The notes below the pieces were generated by a model, which was not told the origin of the DNA, ran no database searches, and saw only the letters and a list, made by a program, of their open reading frames with translations. A stretch of 24,820 bases of DNA from a virus. This document shows, piece after piece, positions 1-6,444 of the stretch (within the stretch, counting starts at the first letter, position 1; each line of letters starts with the position of its first letter). The DNA lies in IMG/VR virus record IMGVR_UViG_3300031656_000035, positions 1-24,820 of that record; one strand, 5' to 3'. The position numbers were made by a program, and so were the translations under genes.

Positions 1-593
1 CAGTTCAATGTTTTTAAATGTTCATAGTTTTTAATAGTATGATATTTTTTAACGACATCATATCCATTTTCTCTGAAAGTATCTAATGAATACTCTTCAC
101 CAGAAATAGTTCCGATTCTACCTAATAAAACCAGTCTATTTTCTCCCGCATAATCTACTACAATTCTATTTGTAGGATAAATGATTTCATACATATAAGT
201 TGAGTTAGTGTCAAAATCAGATTGTTGAAACTTATCTCTAAACATCTCACCGCCTTTAATCGATTGCTCTGAAGTGAATGAGCCTCTACTAGCAAATACC
301 CACTTACCATTATAGTAAAATGCGATACCTAATGAACCATCCATCTTTTCATAGATATCGAATTCTTTAGTTGATGTATGTTGTGCTTCTTCAATGTTAA
401 AGAATTTCCTAAATGGTCTAGCAACTATGTTACCATCATTATCAGTAACTAATCCCCTACATTGTAATGTGATACTATCCCACTTTTTCTCAAATTGTGT
501 TTTCTGAGAATAATTCCAAATAGTTAATGGAAGTGTTGGGTGTGTTTGTTTGATTAACCAACCCGCTTCATAATATTCTTCTAATAGTATCAT
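1..593 (-). CDS. rnlA: RNA ligase, T4 Rnl1-like (3' end outside window)
   Basis: This is a reading frame of 197 codons that runs off the left edge, so the C-terminus is missing. Seen: the nucleotidyltransferase motif KMDGS at residues 83-87, where K83 would be the adenylated lysine; an upstream CRG at 45-47; RPFRKFFN at 59-66; SRG at 102-104; and EIIYPTNRIVVDY at 136-148. The order and wording of these blocks match T4 RNA ligase 1. The family seals 3'-OH and 5'-phosphate RNA ends with ATP, and in T4 it repairs tRNA cut by host anticodon nucleases. The start is ATG at 593, 11 nt after the stop of the kinase gene, so the two are probably cotranscribed from the promoter at 1053-1084. The Rnl1 assignment is strong. 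That it repairs tRNA in this host is inference. Confidence 0.9.
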   Translation of the reverse strand, partial: MILLEEYYEAGWLIKQTHPTLPLTIWNYSQKTQFEKKWDSITLQCRGLVTDNDGNIVARPFRKFFNIEEAQHTSTKEFDIYEKMDGSLGIAFYYNGKWVFASRGSFTSEQSIKGGEMFRDKFQQSDFDTNSTYMYEIIYPTNRIVVDYAGENRLVLLGRIGTISGEEYSLDTFRENGYDVVKKYHTIKNYEHLKTLN

Positions 594-604
594 ATGTGTT
601 TTTA

Positions 605-1006
605 TTATCTTAATTTAACTTCAAATCTAGCTCCCATTTTATCTAAGGATTCAATTGGTACATTGTGGATACTCTCACCATCGTGTCTGTTCTCAACAAT
701 TAATGAATAAACTTTATACCCATATTCTTTTGCCATATCATAATATGCTTTCATTTCCCATTCTTGTGTAAATGTATTTGAAACAACAATCTTATCAACA
801 TTAACTTGCTCACCATCTGTTTTCATCCATGCCATAGTTTGATTTTGGCAGTAATTATGTGCTAACTTTAATTTGGTTGCATCAAAATTATATACACCAT
901 CTTCCATAAAATATTGGTCAGCCTCTACGTTAATACCACCAACCGATTTGGCTAATGTACTTTTACCCGCTCCCGGCAAACCTCTTAGTAAATATAATTC
1001 TTTCAT
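605..1006 (-). CDS. P-loop polynucleotide kinase-like protein
   Basis: A 133-residue AAA_33/zeta-type P-loop kinase. The Walker A motif GLPGAGKST is at residues 9-17, an acidic D30 follows in EADQYF, and a lid-like segment NRHDGESIHNVP lies near the C-terminus, as in the kinase domains of T4 Pnk and NEDD4-binding-protein-2-like proteins. Such enzymes transfer phosphate from ATP to 5'-OH nucleic-acid ends. There is no room for the 3'-phosphatase domain that T4 Pnk carries, so this is a kinase-only protein. It lies directly upstream of an Rnl1-like ligase, which supports a role in RNA end healing before sealing. It is the first gene after a strong promoter match. The fold is secure; the substrate (RNA, DNA or other) is inferred from the neighbour. 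Confidence 0.8.
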   Translation of the reverse strand: MKELYLLRGLPGAGKSTLAKSVGGINVEADQYFMEDGVYNFDATKLKLAHNYCQNQTMAWMKTDGEQVNVDKIVVSNTFTQEWEMKAYYDMAKEYGYKVYSLIVENRHDGESIHNVPIESLDKMGARFEVKLR

Positions 1007-1052
1007 AATATTGATTTTAATGTATGGGTACTCTCTAACCCACTTACAAATG

Positions 1053-1084
1053 TAAATATACGAAAAAAGCCTGGCATAACCAAG
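1053..1084 (-). promoter_or_regulatory. Promoter P1 for kinase and RNA ligase
   Basis: The minus strand reads CTTGGT (1079-1084), an 18-bp spacer ending in TTCG, then TATATTTA (1053-1060). A second TAnnTTTG match, TACATTTG, starts a few bases further on. The upstream hexamer lies inside the stem of the terminator of the preceding nuclease gene, so promoter and terminator physically overlap. Confidence 0.75.
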
Positions 1085-1089
1085 CTTTT
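1063..1089 (-). terminator. Rho-independent terminator after the nuclease gene
   Basis: On the minus strand AAAAGCTTGG (1089-1080) pairs with CCAGGCTTTT (1074-1065) over ten base pairs with one G-T wobble, around the loop TTATG. The last T residues run on to 1063, giving six in a row. It lies about 25 bp after the nuclease stop codon. It should end the operon that began at P2. Confidence 0.8.
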
Positions 1090-1112
1090 AATGTTAATAA
1101 ATTGTTAAGGTT

Positions 1113-1697
1113 TTAGTTTGTTCTAAACGATTCCCATTCTTTACCTGATACATCCTTATTTGGAAAATAGAAATGATATACAGTTGTATCATTAATGAAT
1201 ATCATCTTTGTAAACCCAGTTGGAATTCTTGCTCCGGTTGGTAATAACCCCCACTCTTTATCAAAATGGATTAAGATATATACAATAACAATCGGATTTG
1301 TTTTTGCTAACTCACGTTCAAACTTTTCTAGCTCCTTCCAAGGACCTCTATTTAGCCCCTGATGTTGTAGAGCGCAGTTTAAGTAACTGAATGTTTTTTT
1401 TAATGTTTCCTTATCACAATTAAATGATGCGGCTGGTGCCATATGACCTTTATCCCATACATTACTTTTATAATCATTGTTATCAGAAGTCGATACCGAA
1501 TCAACTCCATAAAAATCCATACCCTTACGGCTTGCATCTCCATTTGGACATTGAACGCTATACTCTACGAATAACGGTTGCTGATATTCCTCTGAATATA
1601 CTATTTTGAATATACTATTATGTACGGACTTAACTTCTTGCCCATATGTGGTAAATGTAAACATTACATATACCAACACCACCATCAACCTACTCAT
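1113..1697 (-). CDS. Exported DNA/RNA non-specific endonuclease
   Basis: A 194-residue protein. The N-terminus (Arg3, then a hydrophobic run to about residue 17 and TTYGQ) looks like a secretion signal. The mature part carries the NUC-family active site as WDKGHMAPAASF (81-92), in which H85 of DKGH would be the general base (DRGH in Serratia nuclease). SYLNCALQHQGLNRGPW (104-120) contains the expected metal-binding Asn (N107), and TGARIPTGFTKMIF follows. These ββα-metal nucleases cut DNA and RNA without sequence preference. The ATG overlaps the previous stop as TAATG. A phage nuclease with an export signal could digest host DNA in the periplasm or outside the cell, or act at lysis; which one is not shown by the sequence. 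Confidence 0.85.
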   Translation of the reverse strand: MSRLMVVLVYVMFTFTTYGQEVKSVHNSIFKIVYSEEYQQPLFVEYSVQCPNGDASRKGMDFYGVDSVSTSDNNDYKSNVWDKGHMAPAASFNCDKETLKKTFSYLNCALQHQGLNRGPWKELEKFERELAKTNPIVIVYILIHFDKEWGLLPTGARIPTGFTKMIFINDTTVYHFYFPNKDVSGKEWESFRTN

Positions 1698-2110
1698 TAC
1701 TTAGCCCACTTTTGTCGTTGTACTATTTGTGCTATTACCCCATATACACTTAAATCTTCGTATGTATCTTGTACAGGCTCACCTACTTCATCAGGCTGAC
1801 CCAATACTACTAATTGCTTTAATCTTTGAATTTTATCATTCATTCTGAACCACAGTCCAACTAATGATAATTTAACATCAGATTCAGTTGCTAATTGTGT
1901 ACCTACTGATATATTATCAGGTCCGTAGTTTCTTTGCTTTTTACAGAAAGTTCCATACATCTCATCCAATATGTTTTTAAACTCTTCGGTTGTTTCCGGA
2001 TACAATCTCTCACAATAATCAATTGCGTTTTCTTCGGTTTCAAGTACAGTTTCAACACGTCGTTCGCCTTTATGTACTACTTTTGATGTTGCTTCTTTTA
2101 TATTATCCAT
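1697..2110 (-). CDS. DUF1599/Nmad1-like protein
   Basis: 137 residues. The conserved-looking core is KKQRNYGPDNI (57-67), GLWFRMNDKIQRLKQLVVLG and EPVQDTYEDLSVYGVIAQ, ending in a basic tail. This arrangement (YG/YS, then RM.DK..RL..L, then DT..DL..Y..IA) is what I recall for the DUF1599 or nucleotide-modification-associated domain 1 family, an all-alpha domain found in phages and predicted to work alongside base-modifying enzymes. No catalytic activity can be read from the sequence. It overlaps the start of the nuclease gene by one base and the upstream small gene by eight. The family call is moderately sure; the role is unknown. Confidence 0.6.
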   Translation of the reverse strand: MDNIKEATSKVVHKGERRVETVLETEENAIDYCERLYPETTEEFKNILDEMYGTFCKKQRNYGPDNISVGTQLATESDVKLSLVGLWFRMNDKIQRLKQLVVLGQPDEVGEPVQDTYEDLSVYGVIAQIVQRQKWAK

Positions 2111-2372
2111 TCATTTGTTTTTTTGGTGGTTTAACAGCCGGAGTCGTTGGGACTGGGTTGGTTGGAACTGGGATGAAGTACTTTTGTAATGCTGCTAGCC
2201 TATCATCGGCATCCACTAACATTAACAGTGCTTCTTCAGCGTTTTTATAGAAATCACCAGTTGAATGGTCACCTATCCCAACTGAACGGGTTTCTAATAA
2301 CTCCAATGATAGGAGTGCTTTTGCTTTATCAGCCATTGCTGATGTTCTCAGCATATCTACTAATTTACTCAT
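2103..2372 (-). CDS. Small hypothetical protein
   Basis: 89 residues that I do not recognise. The first two thirds should be helical and rich in Ala and Leu (AMADKAKALLSLELLE, EEALLMLVDADDRLAALQKYF). The last third is a proline-rich tail with PVPTNPVPTTP followed by the basic KPPKK. It overlaps the upstream gp62-like gene by four bases (ATGA) and the downstream gene by eight, so it is translationally coupled within the operon from P2. No cysteines, signal peptide or membrane segment are visible. Confidence 0.7.
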   Translation of the reverse strand: MSKLVDMLRTSAMADKAKALLSLELLETRSVGIGDHSTGDFYKNAEEALLMLVDADDRLAALQKYFIPVPTNPVPTTPAVKPPKKQMNG

Positions 2373-2833
2373 TTCTTTTTATTTTTTAATAATGCTTTCG
2401 CTTGTTTATCAGTTAACCCATATTTCATTAATATCCCCAATACATCTTCCTTTGGTAAAAGTTCCATATAATCGATTACCTCTCTCTGAGAAACACCGTA
2501 CCAAGTAGATAGATACTTTAACATATCTTTGTTATACTTACCATCAGCCTTACCTTTGACATATTTGTCAAATGTTCTTTGCTTTGGTAAATAATCCGTA
2601 TATACTTTGTATGTATCTCTAGCAGAGAGAAGTCCGATTGTATATTTTTGAAGAATATTAACAATGGGTAATAAGTCCATATTCATACTTAACCATCGAT
2701 TGATAATAAAGGGGCTGAATGATTTCTTATCCATATCCGATAGAGATTTCCAAGATGTTTTCTTTTCCTTTATACCCGATAAGTGTTCGAATATTGATTT
2801 TGCTTTTACGCCTGTGCTTACTTTCTTCGCCAT
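2369..2833 (-). CDS. Candidate clamp-loader small subunit, gp62-like
   Basis: 154 residues, predicted all-helical and basic. The stretch SFSPFIINRWLSMNMD (38-53), followed by LPKQRTFDKYVK and later YLSTWYGVSQREVIDYMELL, resembles the pattern in T4 and cyanophage gp62 (PF.IN..LS near the N-terminus, then a short basic KR..KW segment and a final helical pair ending in a lysine tail). T4 gp62 is the non-ATPase subunit that joins four gp44 subunits to load the gp45 clamp. The gene lies in the same replication block as gp44 (3349-4284) but not next to it. The call rests on motif resemblance and context, so an unrelated helical protein remains possible. Confidence 0.65.
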   Translation of the reverse strand: MAKKVSTGVKAKSIFEHLSGIKEKKTSWKSLSDMDKKSFSPFIINRWLSMNMDLLPIVNILQKYTIGLLSARDTYKVYTDYLPKQRTFDKYVKGKADGKYNKDMLKYLSTWYGVSQREVIDYMELLPKEDVLGILMKYGLTDKQAKALLKNKKK

Positions 2834-2835
2834 AT

Positions 2836-3099
2836 TTATGGTAATAGTTCTTTTGGTAAAAATTGTTCTGATACATTACCACAATCTGCACATCTTTGTA
2901 CTGGGATTGGTAACATTGATTTCTTACCATTCGGTGATTGTACCGATGGTACTACTTTGTACATCGTTACCTCTTCAAAAAAGATACCTTCACATTCCTC
3001 ACACCTAATAGTATCCAACTTAGTTGGGTCTAATTGCATGTTCGGTGCCGCTGGAGCGGGGTTTTTATTGTTCATGCCAATTACTTTTCCTTTGCTCAT
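2836..3099 (-). CDS. Small zinc-ribbon protein
   Basis: 87 residues. Two CxxC knuckles are visible, RCEEC around residues 32-36 and RCADC around 69-73, separated by about 30 residues of mostly beta-type sequence. This is a typical zinc-ribbon layout. The first 30 residues (with NPAPAAPN) look disordered. Phages carry many such proteins, which may bind DNA, RNA or RNA polymerase; nothing here decides between these. It starts two bases after the stop of the histone-like gene and is followed two bases later by the gp62-like gene. Confidence 0.7.
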   Translation of the reverse strand: MSKGKVIGMNNKNPAPAAPNMQLDPTKLDTIRCEECEGIFFEEVTMYKVVPSVQSPNGKKSMLPIPVQRCADCGNVSEQFLPKELLP

Positions 3100-3101
3100 A
3101 A

Positions 3102-3272
3102 TTATTTGTTTTCTTCTACAGATACCTTTCTGTATTCAGTTACTAATTTTTTGATTTCTCCAATCGCCTTTCTAGCTCTACTTTTAGATGCCTTAGTTGT
3201 ACCATTGTGTTCTGCTTCGAATTCTGTATATAATTCTTTAATTGATTCGAAAATTTCATTTGAATTTGCCAT
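3102..3272 (-). CDS. Histone H1-like Hc1 family protein
   Basis: A 56-residue reading frame: ATG at 3272, TAA at 3102-3104. It is lysine- and arginine-rich in the second half. The core TTKASKSRARKAIGEIKK (25-42), followed by LVTEYRKVSV, matches the pattern of the small Hc1-type histone-like proteins common in Bacteroidota (TKAA..RARKA..EI.K...E.RK.S). These are short basic helical hairpins thought to bind DNA or nucleoid. It is the first gene after P2, which suggests strong expression. The A-rich leader AATAAAAACAAAGTAAAGTT lacks a Shine-Dalgarno sequence. The family call is good; whether it coats phage DNA or alters the host nucleoid is not known. Confidence 0.75.
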   Translation of the reverse strand: MANSNEIFESIKELYTEFEAEHNGTTKASKSRARKAIGEIKKLVTEYRKVSVEENK

Positions 3273-3312
3273 AACTTTACTTTGTTTTTATTTAATTTAC
3301 TTATTGTTTATA

Positions 3313-3344
3313 CAAATATACGAATTGTTTTCCGTATATCCTAA
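3313..3344 (-). promoter_or_regulatory. Promoter P2 for the Hc1 to nuclease operon
   Basis: The minus strand shows TTAGGA (3339-3344), an 18-bp spacer ending TTCG, then TATATTTG (3313-3320), a full TAnnTTTG match. The spacer and -7 form an imperfect dyad: ATATACG near the upstream end pairs with CGTATAT at the -7. It lies just past the gp44 stop. Confidence 0.8.
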
Positions 3345-3348
3345 TTTA

Positions 3349-4284
3349 TTAACCTTTAATATCGATTAGAATTTCTAATAACATTGCCATTATATTGATT
3401 TCCTTATCAACTACTGCTGAATCTTTGTACTGTGCATCTGCAATCTTTAGGATTGTATTACCTAATTTACCATTTGCGTAGTTATCCACTTCATCATACA
3501 TAAATCTGTAGAATGGGGTGAAATCTCTTACCTTAGAATCAGCAATAATCTGCCTCACTTTAGTAAATGAATCCTTAACACCACCATCCGATTTTAATAT
3601 AGCGAGCACCTCTTCCATATAGTTAGCCTGAATTGTTGATGTTTTATCAATTTTCAATTCATTACCCACAACCTGTCGTTGTGCTGCGTTTAACACTCTA
3701 CGAATATCAGGATACCCACTATTCACTAATACTGCTAAGTCGGTCATTTCATACTTCACCTCTTCAGTATCTAAGATTTGCTTCAATCTCATAGCTACAT
3801 CCTTTTTAGATGGTGGTGTAATTCCAAATGTCTGACATCTACTTTGAATCGGGTCGATTATCTTCTCTACATAATTACAAGTCAAAATGAATCTTGTAGT
3901 TCGGGAGAATGTTTCCATCAAATTCCTAAGTGCTGCTTGAGCATTTGGTGTTAAGTAATCAGCCTCATCTAATATTACGATTTTCCAATCTTTAAATCCC
4001 ATTGATGATGCGAATCCACGAATCTTATCACGAACTGCATCAACTGAATTCTCATCAGATGCGTTGATATACATTAAATCACAATCAATTTGATTAGTAA
4101 TGATTTTAGCTAATGTCGTTTTACCTGTCCCAGCTTGTCCATATAGTAACAAATGTGGTACATCGTTATTCTCTATATAAATCTTTACCTTTTCAATGAT
4201 GTGTTCATTACCAACGTAACCTTCCATTGAATCGGGTCTGTATGCCTCCACCCATAATGAGTGTTTTTCTTCTTTATTTACCAT
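3349..4284 (-). CDS. 44: Clamp-loader ATPase subunit, gp44-like
   Basis: A 311-residue AAA+ protein of the RFC/gp44 type; T4 gp44 is 319 residues. Seen: AYRPDSMEGYVGNE near the N-terminus (the RFC-box-like region), Walker A GQAGTGKTT (49-57), Walker B ILDEAD (104-109), a sensor-1 segment ILTCNY and the SRC motif at 148-150, whose Arg is the trans-acting finger. A helical collar domain follows. It opens the sliding clamp and places it on primer-template DNA using ATP. It sits 27 bp after the DUF4338 gene with no convincing promoter between, so both probably depend on P3 at the clamp gene. Confidence 0.95.
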   Translation of the reverse strand: MVNKEEKHSLWVEAYRPDSMEGYVGNEHIIEKVKIYIENNDVPHLLLYGQAGTGKTTLAKIITNQIDCDLMYINASDENSVDAVRDKIRGFASSMGFKDWKIVILDEADYLTPNAQAALRNLMETFSRTTRFILTCNYVEKIIDPIQSRCQTFGITPPSKKDVAMRLKQILDTEEVKYEMTDLAVLVNSGYPDIRRVLNAAQRQVVGNELKIDKTSTIQANYMEEVLAILKSDGGVKDSFTKVRQIIADSKVRDFTPFYRFMYDEVDNYANGKLGNTILKIADAQYKDSAVVDKEINIMAMLLEILIDIKG

Positions 4285-4311
4285 TTATGTATTATTTTCT
4301 TTTTAAATATA

Positions 4312-5529
4312 TTATCTTCCGATTTCTTTTAAGTAGGTCTTTTTCATTTCTTCCCAACTCATTCCAATTGCCTCTAAATAAAATAAATGCTCTGGCTTTA
4401 ACCTACCCTCTGAGTGTAATTTAGTATAACGTTTGATAGCTTTCTTCTTCCACCAATTGTTAATATAAGGAATTCCATCAACAAACTTCTTCTTCATTAC
4501 CAATTCAGATTCTTCAATCTCATCACGTAAAAATGCCTGCCCATTATCGTACATCATTGCAAGATATACACCACGTTTGAATCCATGATGGTATGCTGAT
4601 TGTTTGATACCACATTCTTTGAAAATCTTCCCAAGAATCTTTTGTTTGATACCACTCACAGGACCACTAGCTCCTTCACCAGCCCCCATATTAGCACCAT
4701 TACGAATTCGTTCGTTAGTGATTGCAGTTTTGTACCATTCTGCTTCATTTTCCTTCAACCATTGATGCCACGGGTCATAAAACTTATCATCAGGTTTCAG
4801 AGAAATCTTTCCTGCTGATTCACCTAATGTTTTAAAGTGAGGTATTCCATTGTATTGAGAATGAATCCCATATAATGAAGTTGTACCTACACCTATCAAA
4901 GTTTGACCGTATTTCTTTTTCCAAAATTCCCTTACTTCAGGAACTGTAGTCATCATAGCAACGAGTTTCCCACCTAAAAAGTTGTAACCCAATGGTTGTG
5001 TACAGACAATTGTTGATGCAATTGTAGTATGGTTTAATTTCCCCTTCTTAAACTTATCGTCCTTAGTCCAACCAATGTAGTTATCTCTAACTGCCATTGA
5101 TGTTACATCAGATGCTAATGATATTTGTCCTAAGAGTTTACCACTCTTTTTATCTTTAACATTGATTTTAACATTACGACCAGGATTAGCAGTAAAATCC
5201 ATCGAATGAATCATACGCCTAGCATATGTCCATTTAGTGGCATCTTTAGGGTCATCAAGGATTTCAACATATGGTTCTAACTCTTCAATTTCTTTAATAG
5301 TTTGTTCCAAATTGTTAATATCAGCAGGAGCCCATTGAGTATCATACATTGCTGCGATTTGAGATTTATCCCGAATCATTTTTACATCTTGTAATTCTAC
5401 CCACTTCTTATATAAAACTTGCTCTTGCACAGTCATTGTTGCGAGATAATCCATATTCTCTATCAACTCACGCTTCTGTGTTTCGAAGTCAAACTTCGGC
5501 TTTGCTGGCTCTGTATCCCAAAAACTCAT
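4312..5529 (-). CDS. DUF4338 (DruA-family) protein
   Basis: 405 residues. The central part carries the blocks I associate with DUF4338, the family of Druantia protein DruA: GRNVKINVKDKKSGKLLGQI, then SLASDVTSMAVRDNYIGWT, KLNHTTIASTIVCTQPLGYN, FLGGKLVAMM, VGVGTTSLYG-type residues and ESAGKISLKPDD. A basic, aromatic C-terminal region (NNWWKKKAIKRYTKL) follows an N-terminal helical segment of about 110 residues. The biochemical activity of this family is not known to me. In bacteria DruA belongs to an anti-phage defence system; here the gene sits between clamp and clamp loader, which suggests a DNA-transaction role or counter-defence. The family call is good; the function is open. Confidence 0.75.
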   Translation of the reverse strand: MSFWDTEPAKPKFDFETQKRELIENMDYLATMTVQEQVLYKKWVELQDVKMIRDKSQIAAMYDTQWAPADINNLEQTIKEIEELEPYVEILDDPKDATKWTYARRMIHSMDFTANPGRNVKINVKDKKSGKLLGQISLASDVTSMAVRDNYIGWTKDDKFKKGKLNHTTIASTIVCTQPLGYNFLGGKLVAMMTTVPEVREFWKKKYGQTLIGVGTTSLYGIHSQYNGIPHFKTLGESAGKISLKPDDKFYDPWHQWLKENEAEWYKTAITNERIRNGANMGAGEGASGPVSGIKQKILGKIFKECGIKQSAYHHGFKRGVYLAMMYDNGQAFLRDEIEESELVMKKKFVDGIPYINNWWKKKAIKRYTKLHSEGRLKPEHLFYLEAIGMSWEEMKKTYLKEIGR

Positions 5530-5657
5530 ACTTATTTATTTATTTATTGATTATTATTTAAAATATATTAGGAGAGGTATTGCCTACTCGATTATCCCTA
5601 TTGTAACACTGCGTATATATAGTAGTCCGAGTGTTCCTTTTATATTTATAACACCTT
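5530..5657. other. Intergenic leader with simple repeat and short inverted repeats
   Basis: 128 bp between clamp and DUF4338. Next to the DUF4338 start is a TTTA-type tetranucleotide run (5532-5548), read as A-rich leader on the minus strand. Further up, AACACT and AGTGTT form a 6-bp inverted repeat around 5606-5637, and an overlapping ACTCG/CGAGT pair gives an alternative fold. There is no T-tract and no yTwGGw-N18-TATATTTr promoter, so a partial attenuator or processing site is possible but not shown. Confidence 0.4.
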
Positions 5658-6353
5658 CTACTTAATTTCCACTAAATAATAGTTCGAAACTAAACCATCT
5701 CTTTCGAATTTAACATGTGCTAATCCAGCTGATGCTATTTTCAACGTTGCTGATTTAGAACCTTTGTTAGCGTTTAATATCTCCTTTAGATACTTTGCCG
5801 AAAATGAAATTGGTTTGATATCCTTCTCACATTTACATTCCACATTCATAGAAATTCTATTTGTGTTAATAGTTGAGTAACCTAATACAACTTCACCCTT
5901 TCCACCTTTACAAGTAAATGTAAATGTATCCGATTCGTTAAGTGCTCCTTTAGATTTAATAAATCTACTCGTAAACTCATCATCTAATGTAATTTCAGAA
6001 TCAAATGGTGGTACTTGCTTTAAATCCGGTACTACTGGTATTACTGATAAATCAGCCAACATATAGTTTACCGATGTCCCTTTATCTGAGAATGTAAGAT
6101 GTGATTGATGAGCTGCAACTTCTAAGTTGGATTCAACTACACCTAATAACGCCTTCATCTGAGATGTTGTATAGATACCGAATTCACCATTTGGAAAATC
6201 CTTCTCTGCCGATTCTACTGTACCCAATAGCGTTTTATCATCTGATATAAAACTTACCTTCAATGAATCATCAGTTGATTCAATTTTTACTGATTCTACT
6301 TCGCCACCTAAATTGTAACGATTGATGAACTGTTCAATACTTGCTTTTTTCAT
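5658..6353 (-). CDS. 45: DNA polymerase sliding clamp, gp45-like
   Basis: 231 residues, close to T4 gp45 (228). It has the low-complexity beta/alpha character of clamps: FGIYTTSQMKALLGVVES (about 78-95) corresponds to the gp45 segment with YDLNGFLGILSLV, and the end VKFERDGLVSNYYLVEIK matches VKFEGEHANYVVAL. Two repeated clamp folds are expected, and the protein should form a trimeric ring that tethers the gp43 polymerase. It follows the polymerase gene and its own promoter P3, and precedes DUF4338 and gp44. There is no catalytic motif to check, so the call rests on similarity to gp45, length and position. Confidence 0.88.
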   Translation of the reverse strand: MKKASIEQFINRYNLGGEVESVKIESTDDSLKVSFISDDKTLLGTVESAEKDFPNGEFGIYTTSQMKALLGVVESNLEVAAHQSHLTFSDKGTSVNYMLADLSVIPVVPDLKQVPPFDSEITLDDEFTSRFIKSKGALNESDTFTFTCKGGKGEVVLGYSTINTNRISMNVECKCEKDIKPISFSAKYLKEILNANKGSKSATLKIASAGLAHVKFERDGLVSNYYLVEIK

Positions 6354-6383
6354 GCTTTAAAATTATTATTTATTATTGTTTAA

Positions 6384-6415
6384 CAAATATACGAATTCTT
6401 TTCCGTATATCCTAA
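6384..6415 (-). promoter_or_regulatory. Promoter P3 for clamp, DUF4338 and gp44
   Basis: The minus strand reads TTAGGA (6410-6415), 18 bp ending TTCG, then TATATTTG (6384-6391). The core differs from P2 at only one spacer base, so the two promoters are near copies, including the ATATACG/CGTATAT dyad. It lies in the 91-bp gap after the polymerase stop. Confidence 0.8.
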
Positions 6416-6444
6416 TTTATTTACTGTTTTTTTCAGGTCTCTTA

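Noticed and set aside
873-1055. Plus-strand reading frames throughout the window, such as this one
   Set aside because: All lie opposite well-supported minus-strand genes, have no recognisable domains and no promoter on their strand.
4304-4335. TATATTTA in front of gp44
   Set aside because: The hexamer 18 bp upstream is TACTTA, without the GG seen at nearly all other sites; it is more likely chance in the AT-rich gap.
5560-5591. TATATTTT before the DUF4338 gene as a promoter
   Set aside because: Last base of the -7 is off and the upstream hexamer is TCGAGT; it does not fit the window's consensus.
5572-5640. Possible tRNA in the folded sequence between clamp and DUF4338
   Set aside because: No T-loop GTTCNANNC, no acceptor pairing and no anticodon arm.
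5643-5650. TATAAATA on the minus strand after the clamp gene, identical to the T4 late promoter
   Set aside because: A single 8-mer in AT-rich sequence; the following gene looks like part of the replication operon and no second copy supports a late-promoter class here.
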